Of a stretch of DNA of 64,000 nt, positions 12,568-23,539 are shown in pieces (position 1 is the stretch's first letter; every line of letters starts with the position of its first letter). Source of the DNA: Aureobasidium sp. EXF-3400. Taxonomy: Eukaryota; Ascomycota; Dothideomycetes; Dothideales; Saccotheciaceae. Under the pieces are notes generated by a model. It made no database searches. It was not told where the DNA came from and saw only the letters and a list, made by a program, of their open reading frames with translations. The position numbers and the translations under genes are program-made. The DNA lies in assembly GCA_024195585.1 (NCBI GenBank), contig SWBL01000192.1:1-64000 (forward strand), written 5' to 3'.

Positions 12568-14510
12568 ATGGCTTCCTCTCAAGTCAACGAGACCAAAACT
12601 CTCAAACAACGTGAGGCCTTGCCTCGTCCGATCAATAGCTACCATGACGATGAAGCTTCCTCGCTCGGCAAGGGCGATATTCTCGGTGCTGAACATGTCG
12701 ATCTGGTTCTGAACGCCAAGATGCATTTGGTCAACAATACCATAGATGAGATCGGCTTCACAGGATATCACTGGAAGTTGTTCGTGCTCAATGGGTTTGG
12801 GTGAGTTGAAATCGGCTCAATAATATCAGTAGCGCTTTCCTCATATCTTCTGCGGATACGCATTGTCGCACGTGCCGAGATCAGATAGCTGACGTAGTAT
12901 GTCCAATCAATAGTTATGCAGTGGACTCTCTGCTGCTCCTGGTCCAAGGAAACATTGCCTCGTACGCTGCCAAGGAGTTTCAACCGTCCTTTCCCAAAGG
13001 TGAGATCACTCAAGACTTTTGGACACCGTCCGAATTCATCTAAACACTTCCTAGGCCTCACAATTGCCGCCTATGTCGGTATGTTGATTGGTGCTCTCTT
13101 TTGGGGGTTCTCAGCCGATGTCATTGGCCGCAAATTCGCCTTCAACTTTTCCCTCATGATCTCGTCTGTCTTTGCCATCGTCGCAGGAGCTTCCCCAAAT
13201 TGGATTGTACTCGGTCTTTTCATCTGCTTGTCTGCATTCGGAAGTGGCGGTAACCTTGTACTCGACACGGCTGTCTTCCTTGAGTACCTTCCTAGCCAGA
13301 GTCAATGGATGATTACTGCTTTGGCCGCTTGGTGGGGACTCGGACAGTTGGTTGCTGGTCTATTCTCTTGGGCTTTCCTCCCTGGACATTCGTGTGCGAC
13401 CGCGGCGACATGCACTCGTGCCAATAACATGGGTTGGCGATATGTCTGGTTTGCAAATGGCGCTTTGGTCTTTGCCATGTCTCTTGCCCGGATCTTCGTC
13501 ATCAAGCTTAAGGAGACACCTAAGTTTCTGATTAGTGAAGGTAAGGATGCTGAAGTGATCGAGACTCTGCAGTTCATTGCAAATAAGTACAATCGACCTT
13601 GTAGCTTGACTCTGGACCAGCTAGAGGCTTGCGGTGCTAGCCATGCAGCGTGAGTCTTCCATCACGATATTCACGATGTGACTGAGACAGCATGCTGATG
13701 TTCAAATCCAGTACATCCGCCTCGCATGCCAAACGCAAGTTCTCTCCCATGGAGATCGTCGTTCACTGCCGCGGTCTGTTCGCAACCAAACGCATGGGAC
13801 TCTCGACATCTCTGATCTGGTTCTCATGGCTGCTCATCGGTCTTGCTTATCCTCTTTACAACGTCTTCTTACCCACCTACTTGGCTACCCGTGGTGCACA
13901 GTTCGGCGAGCAGTCCCAGTATATCTACTGGCGTAACTATGCCATCGCCAACACATGCTCCATCCCCTCTCCCATCTTGGCCGGCTACATGTGTAGAAGC
14001 AAATTCTTCTGGGGACGACGAGGAACCATGATCATCGGTGCTCTCATCACCATGGCTTTCTTTTTCGCTTACACACAAGTGAGAAACAATGCGCAGAATC
14101 TGGCTTTTACATGCTGTATAAGCTTTTTCCTGGTATGCCCATACATGTCTCGCCTGGCAATGGCACGGAGATATGACAAGCTAACTGTACTACCAGAATA
14201 TCTACTATGCCACACTATATGCCTATACTCCTGAAGTCCTACCATCGGCTCATCGCGGTACTGGCAATGGCATAGCCATCGCGCTGAATCGTGTCATGGG
14301 TATCATGAGCGCGATTGTCGCTACGTAAGTCTTTCAGACACGAGATGTACTACCTAACTTGAGATCAAAATGCTAATATTGAAGCAATGATCTAGGTATG
14401 CGAATACCAGCACTCCTGTTCCAATTTATATCTGTGCTGCTTTGTATATCGTTATGGCTGCGGTTGCCGCTGCATTTCCTTTCGAACCTATGGGTAAGAG
14501 AAGTTCATGA
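12568..14510 (+). CDS. MFS transporter, SV2/SVOP-like sugar-porter relative
   Basis: Six exons: 12568-12800, 12914-12999, 13055-13649, 13712-14132, 14197-14324 and 14396-14510. They close in frame to 525 residues. All introns are GT..AG, and a TGCTAAT branch-like site precedes the last acceptor. About 12 hydrophobic segments are visible. The loop after TM2 carries the MFS signature (GALFWGFSADVIGRK). A second signature-like loop is in the C-terminal half (YTPEVLPSAHRGTGNG), typical of SVOP-like and metabolite/H+ symporters. The hydrophilic N-terminus (about 60 residues) is cytosolic. The substrate cannot be read from the sequence. It is a plasma-membrane transporter by family. The first ATG fits the family N-terminus. 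Divergent or operon-like partners are not evident. Confidence 0.88.
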
Positions 14511-14977
14511 TGGGGTGCAATACTGATTGGTCCCGCTCAGCGGTGTTCAGTCGCGAGGACTCGTTTGTTGTAGTGTTTGGGGTAATGGCCGCAGGTGTAA
14601 AAACCGGACATCGCTCATTCGATTCGTTTATTGAGGGTCATCGGAAAACTCTTGACCGTGTTGCTTCATGCGGTTTTGCCATCCCATGATTATCATATCT
14701 GAACACACCAGGGTCGCACTCTCAACTTTACCTCAAGTGTAGTTTGGTGTCCCACAGAGCAACTCAAATCAGCACCTCGAGTGAACTAATCCGTACCAAG
14801 ATTCGTGGTGACAATGACCGACCGCTGATGTTGACTATGGAGGCATTCGACAAGAGCGGCCGTGCTAGCTTAAGAGATGGCGAACATATCCGCACAGAAA
14901 CTGGAAATGGATGACTAGGTTAAGTATAATCCTCATGCTAAGAACTCACAATAAGCAGAAAGCATCCCCCCATTACC
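14511..14977. other. Convergent intergenic region
   Basis: A 467-bp spacer between the MFS gene and the CE4 gene, which point toward each other. It probably contains both 3' UTRs. A 60-codon frame at 14507-14689 has no recognisable content. Confidence 0.5.
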
Positions 14978-17392
14978 TCACAGAGGCGGCGCATCCGGAT
15001 CCTCCATACACTGATCAACCCGCATCAACTGCTTCCCCGTCGCCTTAGCAATTTGTATGAACTCACGCAAATACCCAACCGTGCTGGGATACAAATAATG
15101 CATCACAACAAGATTACCACCTTTAGCAACATCACGCTTAAAAGCATCAAGTTGCTTTTCAGGAGTGTCTGTCTGAGCCCAGAGCCAGTCTTCCACATCA
15201 ACGCTCCAGTTGACGATATATGGTACATCAGAGCCAGTGGCCACAGCTAGCCGCTGCCGCATACGTGCTCCTTCGTTGCCGAAGGGAGGTCGGAAGTAGC
15301 GGGTGTTGCCTACAGCAGGCAGAGCCTTCTTGACAGCAGCAATATCCTGATTGTATTCCCAATCGATGGCTGCGTAGTCAGGCAAACTTTCCATCTTGGG
15401 GTGTGTGTAGGAATGTAGAGCGATTTGATGACCAGCCGAAACCATCTCGTTGTAAACGTTGGATAGATTCGTGCTGGGATCGAGAAGTGGAGCGCCGACG
15501 GTGAAGAAAGTGACCTTGATGTTTTCTTCCTTGATTATGCTAAGGACTTCCTGTGCATATTCTGGAGAGCCGTCATCGATGGCAAAGGCGAAACTGTTTG
15601 GTCGTTTGCATGCGAAGACCAAATTGCCTGAGGGAAGCTTAGCAGGGACTTTGAAGTTTGCAGGAACAGATTCGATGATTTCGATCCTGGTCAGAGTGAC
15701 AGGATCAGTTTTGTAGAAGCCTTTGAGAGCAATACCGATCGCGCGACTCTTGTTGATATTGAAGTGATTCATAGGAATGTAAATGTCGTTGGCAGTGGCA
15801 TAGCGAGCAGCCTCAAGTGAGTCCCATGTCTCGGGATATGGCGCTATGGTCTCGTCGCAAGCAGAATTGTGCTGTTGCAAAGCGATGGTGAAGGCATTGG
15901 AGCCAGTATAAGCAATGTGGAGATAATTTCCATCAAACATGGTCATGTCGCGGCAAGATCCCGACAGCTGAGTGTAGAAGGCGTAATCTGCATCATTCGA
16001 CTGGATAGTCAACTTATTGGCACCCCACTTCCGGTTCATGCCTTCGTCTGCACCGTGCCAATTACCGAGTGCATTGCTCTCTTGGTTCCCGAACGTGTCA
16101 ATCACCAGTGCAGATGCCGTCGCGGTCGGCGCTGGGACAGTGGAGGTAGGACCTGCAGGCGCACCAGAAGCGGTAACGACATACTCTGTCGGAGTGTTGC
16201 CACAGTAAAAAGCCACAGGACCGAAAGTGACAGGCGAAGTCAGCTGGGAGAATAGCAACGTGGCGATCTTTTCGACGTCAAGCCCATCGAACTTGTTGAA
16301 GGGAATACTGTAGAGTCTCTCGGTCCCGTCAAAAGTCCATCCCAGGTCGGTGCTTGAAAGTGTTGTCTGTTTGTCACTTTCTCCATTACATCCAGAATCG
16401 ATTTCGGCAGACAATCGTGTTCCTGTGGGAGCTTTGAGCCTCATTGAGATACCACCGAAACGACTCCTAGCATTGGTGCATCCGAGCTGCGTGTAGAAGT
16501 AACTGCTGCCATCTTTGGGGCTATACATCACTCTATTTTGGGTGGAGTCGACAACAACGGAAGCCATGGTCCCATCGTCCGAACTAGGATTTAACATAGC
16601 GTTGTAATACAAAAAAGTCAAACGCGATTGCGAAGTCCAGTCATCAATCAGAAGATTGGTACATTGATCAGTAGGGACTGGAGCGCTGTTAGATATAGTC
16701 GATAAAGTACTGGCTCGGGACACGATACTGCTGGTCGTTGGTCGAGATGCGGAGTCGGAGCTGGAGCTGGTCCCAGTGCTGCAGGCGAACTGAATTTTAC
16801 CAAACTCCCAAGTCGTGGAGAGAGAAGAGAACCCACTCCAAACAAAACTGGTGACAGCATTGGCATTCGCACCAGTAAACGAAGAAAGAGGTACATTGAT
16901 GGTCTGGATTGTGCCTATCAGGCCAGAGACAGTGTAGAAGTAACTCTGATAGGTATCAGCAGAACATGCGCTCTTTGTCTGAATCTCGAGCGTCAACGAT
17001 GCACCAGCAGGGCCTTTGACAAGGAAGTTGATCGCATCGTAGCCGTTAGACGAGGCAGCCTGACACGTAAAAGTTTCATAGAAGTATGAGTTGGCATTGG
17101 GCACCACGGATAATCTGCCATTGGCGGCTTTGGCCGAAGTCATGGAGCCATCATCTGACTCCATCAGCTCAGAGCGGTAAGCAGAGGATAGAGTAATATA
17201 AGAAAAAAGAGGCCAGACAGCAGTGAGGTCCAAGATCATGAGAAGCGCTTAAAACATACCGCTGACCCACTCGTTCAAACTGTTTAAGTTGGACGACCAT
17301 TTCGAAAACTCATCGATAACAAGCGGACCAGTACAAGCGGCATATGCGGCCTTCGTACCGACAAAGACTGCTATGAAGTTAGAAATATGCAT
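14978..17392 (-). CDS. Secreted polysaccharide deacetylase (CE4, chitin deacetylase-like) with N-terminal repeat modules
   Basis: Exons 17260-17392 and 14978-17154 (105-bp intron) give 769 residues. The start at 17392 supplies a signal peptide (MHISNFIAVFVGTKAAYA). Three related modules of about 150-170 residues follow (LVIDEF.., LLIDDW.., LVIDTF.., each with a YFY/YAFYTQL strand and a conserved Cys), separated by Ser/Thr/Pro linkers. They look like beta-sandwich carbohydrate-binding modules. The C-terminal 210 residues are a NodB/CE4 domain: metal and catalytic pair DD at about 571-572 (IDDGS), HSYTHP at about 625-630, RPPFG and DVEDW, and a histidine in VMHYLY. All CE4 core residues appear present, so it is probably active on chitin or another N-acetylated glycan at the wall. 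The substrate is inferred. Confidence 0.88.
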
Positions 17393-18311
17393 CGTGGCAC
17401 CAGATCAGATTAGCAAACACCAAATAAACGCTTTGCAAAAACCAAGTGCAGAAGCAGCGATCGAGAGGAAAGCGGGGCGATTTTTATCATGTCGAGGATA
17501 CGAGGAGATACAGCAAAGAATCGTATGATGAAGTGCTCAGAGCCATGGCATAGAGCACGCGTTCCACTACTACCATGCAGTCAAGACGCCGGTCTGCCTC
17601 AGATATCGGTTTCTGGTCGCAAAATAGCAACGAAGCTGCTCAGCCAAGACTCTAAGACTGTCCAAGTCACCGCCATTCTGCGAAGACCGCTGTAGATCAG
17701 CTATTTCCGATATATAGATCAGACAAAGGATTCACAACCGCATGGTCGTACATGCGGATAGTGTGCAGAGAGAACACGAGACCTATCGCAAAAGAAGATG
17801 TATTAGCGCTTGGCATATGCAGTACGAAAAATGTTGCCGAGGTCTCGGTGTTGGCAACACTGTTTCAAACACTGCCAATCACCGCTTCCAGCCTGAGCCG
17901 AGACTTTCCGCCTTCCTTTCTTTCACACTTGCACTCTTGATCTTCTACCTATCATACGCAGAGCGTCGCCTTCTATGCCTTAATGACGCAAACTATAGGT
18001 CTTGAACGCTGCGCCATGGCCGTCGCTGCCTTGTTGAACACTCAGCAGCTTCTTCATGACCTCCAATTGGAACGCTCAACTTGAGGTCCGTCATGCGGCC
18101 GGACATAACAACAGAGGCTTATTGGTGAACGCAGTACAATCTGGTAACGTGTAGCTAGCTGTGGCTTGCAGTGTCAGCAATAATCTAGATAGGTACTGCC
18201 TCAGACTCCAGAGAACTTAAGTACGCTCTCGCCGCTATTTCCGAGTAGTCATTTCGGAATGCGCAACGCGTAGCGATTCGAGTTCCCCATTTCACCTTTG
18301 AGCGATCAGCG
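17393..18311. other. Divergent promoter region
   Basis: About 920 bp between the start of the CE4 gene (minus) and the 802-residue gene (plus), presumably carrying both promoters. Small frames inside lack recognisable content. Confidence 0.5.
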
Positions 18312-20720
18312 ATGGCTTCTTCTTCCTCTTCGGAACTGTCATCAACGGATTCGCAACGAGACTCGCCTCCTGCTTCGGCTCTTGCAGACCTCGATCTTGC
18401 GCAACATCCTTCAGTAGATCTGACGGCTGGCATAGAAGCGAAAGACAAACAAGTTTGTCTCGAATTGTTGCATGAATACCCTGACACCTTGACGGAGCCT
18501 GGTAGTGCATTCGAGTGGCTTAAGGATCCGATAGTCATTGGTCTTACTCCAACCGAGATAGTGAGCCTTCTAATTGAGGAGTCTGAACAAAGTCCTTGGA
18601 TCTGCTATGAGATGATTCCGCCAGATGAGAAGGACACCATAGACTATACCCTGGACTATATTCAAACCGTCGAGTTCATCCAGAACTTAGCAGCTGAGTT
18701 CAAACGAAAGATATCTGAGCTCTGTGGTCTAGGTGGGATAATTCCTACACCAAACGACCGCGCGTCATGGGCAGAAAACGCCATCGTTTGGTCTTTCGAC
18801 CGGAGTGCAACGATTTCGTACAAGCCTATTTCGCAGGCAGTGGGAGATTCCCAATGGATGGAGGCAATTTTTGAACACTGTCTTAGTGCTTTAGACCGTC
18901 TCGCCAGGCTCTTCCAATGGTTGCAATCACACGCAGTTCTCAGAGACTATTTTGTCACTTTCAGCATCAATCGAGAAAACCAGGTCGAAGCCGTTCGAGT
19001 CCCTCTCCACCACATCACGAGGTTGAGGCAATGCCTAGTCGGAATCATCGCTTCCGGTGCAGATGAGAGCTCTGCTGATCGAAATAGAGCGTTGAGCGCT
19101 ACGACTGTCGACATTCTGCGCTTGTTCTTCAGATCCTATAGAGAATCAGCGTCGTTGGGTGAAACCGTTGATGATTGTGCTCTCGCTGTACAGGCACTCT
19201 GTGTTGCGATGCTATCCTTCAGTCAAGCACATATTGGAGAGATTGATCCGTTCTTTTTGGAGTTTCCTCTTGAGGAGATACGTCTCCGAGCAGCTGACTT
19301 ACCAGGAGGTGTGATTGATGAGGATCTTTACTTCGGACTTGTCAAGCTGACATGTGCCGGTGACATGATCGACTCGAAAGTCATGGCGTTTGCAATGCGA
19401 ACCGTCGAAGCCCACGAAACATTTGATCTTTGCATCACGCTAGCAGACCTCACGATCTTGTGGGGTCCTGGTACACTCAGCTACTATCCATTCCCAGGAC
19501 CGGAAGCCGTGTTACCTGGTAGTTGGCTGGGAGGCATCGCGTTCCGAAATGGCGTTATCTACAAGCCTACGGCAGAGTCCTCAGACATGCACTGGAAGGC
19601 CGGAGCGATAGACGACATCCGCGATGGAGTTGCTTTCGAGTTAGATGTGCAAAAGAAGATGACCATCGGGACTATTTTGGTCAAGCGAAACTGTCCCACC
19701 GAGCCTGGTCCTTACAATACTGTACCAAGGAAGAACATCAGCAATGAATTCAAAGAACTTGGCACATGGCCAGAGAGATGGAATCTGCGGGAACAGCAGG
19801 TTGGGCTGCAAGGAGGACAGTTCTTGAACGCGACATTCAACGCAACCTGGATCAAATCCGATTCGCGAACTCGAAAGCAAAAAGGGCTCGAAGAAGTGAA
19901 CCTCGACTTTCTCAACCAACCATGGGGTCTATTCTTGAGTGTGTGCACTGGAGTTGCACAAAGAGTTGCGCTACGTGAAGTGGTGGCTGAAGTTATGTCA
20001 CAGATGACGGATGGGTGGCTGGAAAAGCCCCTGGAATGGCAGACTCTGATGTCGATGGGTGAGGGGCTTTTCGAGGAGCTCAAGAAGCCCACGTTCCCCA
20101 CCTGGGTCAAAAAGCTGGACATCGTCGCACAACACGCATTGATTCGTTCGATCAGCTATGTACTTCACAAGATTTGCTGGACTGGAGTCAATCGTGCTGG
20201 CAAGCTTGTTGTGGCTTGTCCTCAGAGTGGCAACTCGGACGCGTGCATATACGTTTCCTTGAAGGGTTCTCGAGGTTTTATGTGGCTGTTCAGAGACACA
20301 GAGCGATCCGCGACCTTTGCTTGTCTGACAAACACGTGTTTTGTTGTCGCACCATGGTTCGATGACTGCCAGGACAACCCTCACCCGCAATGGCAGAACC
20401 AGGTTCCTGGCCTGATCACCTCAGTTTGCCAGTACCAATGGCTGGGAGCAGACGATTGGGCGAAGTTGCCACAAACTGAATTACGGAATGAGGGTGTATA
20501 CTGGATAAGTACCGGTGAAGACAGGAGAAGGGTCACAGCCAAGACATCGTCTGGCAGCCCAGCTAGGCTGACAATCTCGGAGAGTACGATCCATTGGCGT
20601 TTCTTCCGAAGAGCTTGGGAGCGTGTCGAAAGGATCAGAAAAGACACTCTCGTCGAGCTTCGCGAGAGAAGCTTGATGACAGAAGACTGCGCGCAAGACG
20701 TCGTAATCGTTCGCGATTAG
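18312..20720 (+). CDS. Large soluble protein of unknown function (802 aa)
   Basis: A single uninterrupted frame of 802 codons, far too long to be chance. There is no signal peptide and no membrane segment. The N-terminus is Ser-rich and low-complexity (MASSSSSELSST). It is followed by a helical, leucine- and acid-rich region at about 35-420, a glycine/proline-rich part around 380-420 (ILWGPGTLSYYPFPGPE) and a Trp-rich C-terminal half. I do not recognise a domain. The overall look is of large orphan proteins expanded in filamentous ascomycetes, but I cannot name the family. It is flanked by a cell-wall deacetylase and two small F-box genes, with no obvious functional link. Coding status is near certain; function unknown. 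Confidence 0.8.
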   Translation: MASSSSSELSSTDSQRDSPPASALADLDLAQHPSVDLTAGIEAKDKQVCLELLHEYPDTLTEPGSAFEWLKDPIVIGLTPTEIVSLLIEESEQSPWICYEMIPPDEKDTIDYTLDYIQTVEFIQNLAAEFKRKISELCGLGGIIPTPNDRASWAENAIVWSFDRSATISYKPISQAVGDSQWMEAIFEHCLSALDRLARLFQWLQSHAVLRDYFVTFSINRENQVEAVRVPLHHITRLRQCLVGIIASGADESSADRNRALSATTVDILRLFFRSYRESASLGETVDDCALAVQALCVAMLSFSQAHIGEIDPFFLEFPLEEIRLRAADLPGGVIDEDLYFGLVKLTCAGDMIDSKVMAFAMRTVEAHETFDLCITLADLTILWGPGTLSYYPFPGPEAVLPGSWLGGIAFRNGVIYKPTAESSDMHWKAGAIDDIRDGVAFELDVQKKMTIGTILVKRNCPTEPGPYNTVPRKNISNEFKELGTWPERWNLREQQVGLQGGQFLNATFNATWIKSDSRTRKQKGLEEVNLDFLNQPWGLFLSVCTGVAQRVALREVVAEVMSQMTDGWLEKPLEWQTLMSMGEGLFEELKKPTFPTWVKKLDIVAQHALIRSISYVLHKICWTGVNRAGKLVVACPQSGNSDACIYVSLKGSRGFMWLFRDTERSATFACLTNTCFVVAPWFDDCQDNPHPQWQNQVPGLITSVCQYQWLGADDWAKLPQTELRNEGVYWISTGEDRRRVTAKTSSGSPARLTISESTIHWRFFRRAWERVERIRKDTLVELRERSLMTEDCAQDVVIVRD

Positions 20721-20891
20721 GAGTTCATAATGAATCAAATAAGTAAAGGCGTACGAGATTGGTCAGGCGTGTTAGAACTGATATAGCCCAGGAGTGAGGA
20801 ATGGTATGACACCAGCGTGGAGTTGGCTAATCTCTCTATTGCGGATTCACTCCACTTTCTGGTCGTCATCACAGCAAGTATCTCTTGTTCC

Positions 20892-20930
20892 GATTGGTCA
20901 CATCAACCTCAGCTGGGCGCTTATGTGCAG
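20892..20930 (+). promoter_or_regulatory. Duplicated upstream element, copy 1 (CCAAT-type)
   Basis: GATTGGTC (inverse CCAAT) at 20892-20899 and CTGGGCGCTTATGTGCAG from 20913. They lie 130 bp upstream of the first F-box ATG. The same two blocks with the same 21-bp offset stand before the second F-box gene, so the promoter was duplicated with the coding region. Confidence 0.55.
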
Positions 20931-21021
20931 CCGTATGTGCAACCGTGTTTGACCCCGCAAGACTTATACATGCCGTACCCGGCAAGGAAAGTGTACTCGC
21001 TTTCCCTACACCTCGTAAGCA

Positions 21022-21423
21022 ATGGAAGCAAAATGCATCGACGGCACACGTGCCCATATCCCGATCTTACCTCTCGAGCTCCTTTGGAAAGTCTTTGAGC
21101 TTCTCGACTACCCATCCACCCTCTTCCTTACAGCGACTTGTCAAACCATCCGCTTCTCACCAACAACTTCCATGTTTCGGCAAATTAGTGCCAGCGCAGA
21201 ATATATCCATGTCGATGAGCAAATCCATCAACACCGCAAAGGCGGAGGCTTTGACCTGTTCCCCCACCAAGCCGTCAAACGACGTCCGGCAGAGGATAAT
21301 GTTGCCTGGCCGCCATCTTGCTGGATCTGCGGAAAAGACATGGATTGTCGGTTTCGGATTGCGAACGGCAAAGTGCGTTGGACGTGCTACATTTGCAGGA
21401 GGTTCGATAGGCCCTTCTGTTAG
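21022..21423 (+). CDS. Short F-box-like protein with Cys pairs, tandem copy 1
   Basis: A frame of 133 residues. An F-box-like N-terminus (ILPLELLWKVFELLDYPSTL, residues about 15-35) is followed by two zinc-binding-type cysteine pairs near the C-terminus (CWICGK and CYICRR). F-box proteins are substrate adaptors of SCF ubiquitin ligases; which substrate is unknown. It is closely related to the gene starting at 21662. The start contexts are the same (AAGCAATGGAAG) and the promoters match. It is shorter than its neighbour and ends soon after the second Cys pair, so it may be a truncated copy. No frame continues the homology after the TAG. Activity uncertain. Confidence 0.6.
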   Translation: MEAKCIDGTRAHIPILPLELLWKVFELLDYPSTLFLTATCQTIRFSPTTSMFRQISASAEYIHVDEQIHQHRKGGGFDLFPHQAVKRRPAEDNVAWPPSCWICGKDMDCRFRIANGKVRWTCYICRRFDRPFC

Positions 21424-21522
21424 TATGCAGGGATCCAGTTGCATAACCATGGGATATTCACCTGGACTGGACCATTTCGGACTTGGACAGAGGGGTGACT
21501 GGGTTTCGTGACCAGTCACCTG

Positions 21523-21561
21523 ATTGGTCCCGATTATCTCACCTGGGCGCTTATATGCAGA
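21523..21561 (+). promoter_or_regulatory. Duplicated upstream element, copy 2 (CCAAT-type)
   Basis: GATTGGTC at 21523-21530 and CTGGGCGCTTATATGCAG at 21544-21561. The order and spacing match the copy upstream of the first F-box gene. It sits 139 bp before the ATG at 21662. Confidence 0.55.
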
Positions 21562-21661
21562 TGTCCGTGCCGCCGTGTGATTGTCCCACAAGCTATATTT
21601 TCAAGTCAACCCAGCATAACTTACACCTTGTTCTGTTCACTCTCTTGAGGTCTCGCAAGCA

Positions 21662-22255
21662 ATGGAAGAATCCCACGCCGACAACACGCAAGCCAGTCTG
21701 CAAACACTACCTCTCGAGCTTCGATGGAAGATATTCGAATTTCTCGACTACCCATCCGCACTTTTCCTCAAAGCGACCTGTCACCTCTTTCGCTCCACGC
21801 CTAAGAATCCGTTGTTCTTCCAGTCGATTGGTGACCGAGAAACGTTCCTCCGTACTGCCGAGAAATTTCCCCAGCACAACGAAGGATATGCCTGCTTCCT
21901 CTGTCACGTCATCAAATCACGCAACCATTTCTCCATGAAACAAATTACCAAGAAACGCGACAAGGGCAATGTTCAGTCATTCTCAAGATTTTGCATCGAC
22001 TGCGGATTGAGGAAGGGCATCTACAGTGGCGGACAACAGATTGAGAAGGCAGATGGCCTTTTATTTTGGAAATGCGGCTCTTGTCCAACTTTGACGAGGA
22101 GGATCTGTTTTGCTTACATGAAATGTAGCGACTGTCTGAACGTGACGGCTGAGTTTGATGGAATAGTGTGCCCTGCATGTAGGCAATCTTGGCAATCTTG
22201 TCATGTAGGGTGTCCACGACTCGTCCAGGATTCTCAAGTTCACGGTCATGAATAG
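21662..22255 (+). CDS. F-box-like protein with zinc-binding Cys region, tandem copy 2
   Basis: A frame of 197 residues. The F-box-like segment TLPLELRWKIFEFLDYPSAL lies at residues about 15-35. A cysteine-rich region follows with several CxxC pairs (CFLCH, CIDCG, CGSCP, CSDC, CPAC), suggesting one or two zinc-binding folds. This layout is common in small Pezizomycotina F-box proteins. It is a tandem paralogue of the 133-residue gene just upstream, with conserved promoter blocks and ATG context, and it appears to be the complete member of the pair. It probably acts as a substrate-recognition subunit of an SCF ligase (family knowledge). The partner is unknown. Confidence 0.7.
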   Translation: MEESHADNTQASLQTLPLELRWKIFEFLDYPSALFLKATCHLFRSTPKNPLFFQSIGDRETFLRTAEKFPQHNEGYACFLCHVIKSRNHFSMKQITKKRDKGNVQSFSRFCIDCGLRKGIYSGGQQIEKADGLLFWKCGSCPTLTRRICFAYMKCSDCLNVTAEFDGIVCPACRQSWQSCHVGCPRLVQDSQVHGHE

Positions 22256-22319
22256 ATCTTTGTTCAAGGGAACACAGCCCTTTATGCAGATCGTCCCACA
22301 TGCCACCCAACTTGATGAC

Positions 22320-23201
22320 TCAGTTGAAATTAGCGACCCAAACATCCATTGACTTTACTCCCTTGCGACCCCCCTGCACAACCTCCAAACTCGCCTCACA
22401 TGCATCTCGCAATGCAAGAACCACATCTCGATCTCTCCCATCGCCCACGTGCTCTTCTATTTCCTTTTCGAAGGAACCAGAAAGACAGGCAGAGACTTCC
22501 CACAGCCCATCAAACAGCCCCTCTGTAGGCTGCACGCGAGTCTCACTTCGCAACTTCCAACCAGCAGCCAAGGCTAGCTCAGTGAGTCGCTTTGGCCCCA
22601 GTACTGTGCGGACATTCGAAGTGCTTTGCGGTTTGCGACATTCCAGTGCTGCTTGGGCGAGTGCGGCTAGAACGTGAGGTTGTGCAGAAGGGTGGGTGGC
22701 TACCAAGGACCACTCAGCGAGTAAAAGACGCTTGCTATGCTGCTTCAGAGCACGGAAAGTTTCGAGAATAAGTGTTTGCGAGGGAAAGTACCATAGGCAG
22801 TGTGCGAGTATCGTTGCATCAAAAGTCTTGCTGTCGGATGTGGAGGAAGATGTCAGAGACGATAAATAGTCCAGAGGTAGTTGTTGCACCCAATTAATTC
22901 GACTACCCAGCGGACCTTGTGAGATGTGGTTTTGTGCTTGACCGAGTGTGTATGGGGCACCATAATCCAGATCTGCCGGATCTACTGCAACCACCTTGCC
23001 CTGATCGCCAACGGCGGAGGCGAGAACAGTTGTACAGTCACCTTGACCACATCCTAGTTCTAGGACTTTTGAGCCGACGGGAATGTCCCAGTGTTCCAGG
23101 AGTACTAAGCGATGAACGCTCTGAGAGTGCTGAACGTTAAAGTGGTTGGGGTCGTGTAGAGAGAGACGAGCGATAGAATTAGAATCAAGTCGAGGACACA
23201 T
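22320..23201 (-). CDS. SAM-dependent methyltransferase, class I
   Basis: An uninterrupted frame of 293 residues. Motif I of the Rossmann-fold methyltransferases is at about residues 45-55 (KVLELGCGQG). Motif II follows (VVAVDPADLDYG), with a motif IV-like segment (FDATILAHCLWYFPS) and motif V/VI-like LLLAEWSL. The length and the ECRKPQSTSNVRT segment resemble stand-alone fungal small-molecule methyltransferases. The acceptor substrate cannot be told. It converges on the F-box gene, with the two 3' ends 64 bp apart. The first ATG (MCPRLDSN) fits, since the methyltransferase core begins 40 residues later. Confidence 0.85.
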   Translation of the reverse strand: MCPRLDSNSIARLSLHDPNHFNVQHSQSVHRLVLLEHWDIPVGSKVLELGCGQGDCTTVLASAVGDQGKVVAVDPADLDYGAPYTLGQAQNHISQGPLGSRINWVQQLPLDYLSSLTSSSTSDSKTFDATILAHCLWYFPSQTLILETFRALKQHSKRLLLAEWSLVATHPSAQPHVLAALAQAALECRKPQSTSNVRTVLGPKRLTELALAAGWKLRSETRVQPTEGLFDGLWEVSACLSGSFEKEIEEHVGDGRDRDVVLALRDACEASLEVVQGGRKGVKSMDVWVANFN

Positions 23202-23539
23202 ATTGGGCTGGATGCGTTTTCAGTTGAACAAGATTGCGTGGGTATAGAAAAAGCTGCAATTTGTTGATGGAAGGTAATTTGTACAGATGTTGCTGATGAT
23301 AAGCTGTATGAACACCACTGTTTCCGAAAGAAAAGCGACCGGTGATTTAGTAGTCCGCAATCAGCGATCCCGTGCTAGTAGGGAGATGATATTATACCAC
23401 GGAGGACGGCATGAAAGGATAATACTCGAGCCCTTATACCAGGAACTTTGAGTCATTCTTCTCACATGCTCGACGGTGAACAAGATAGGAAGGTGTTATC
23501 GGAGTATCGAGGAAGAAGGATTGTTGACGGTCTGTGCGC

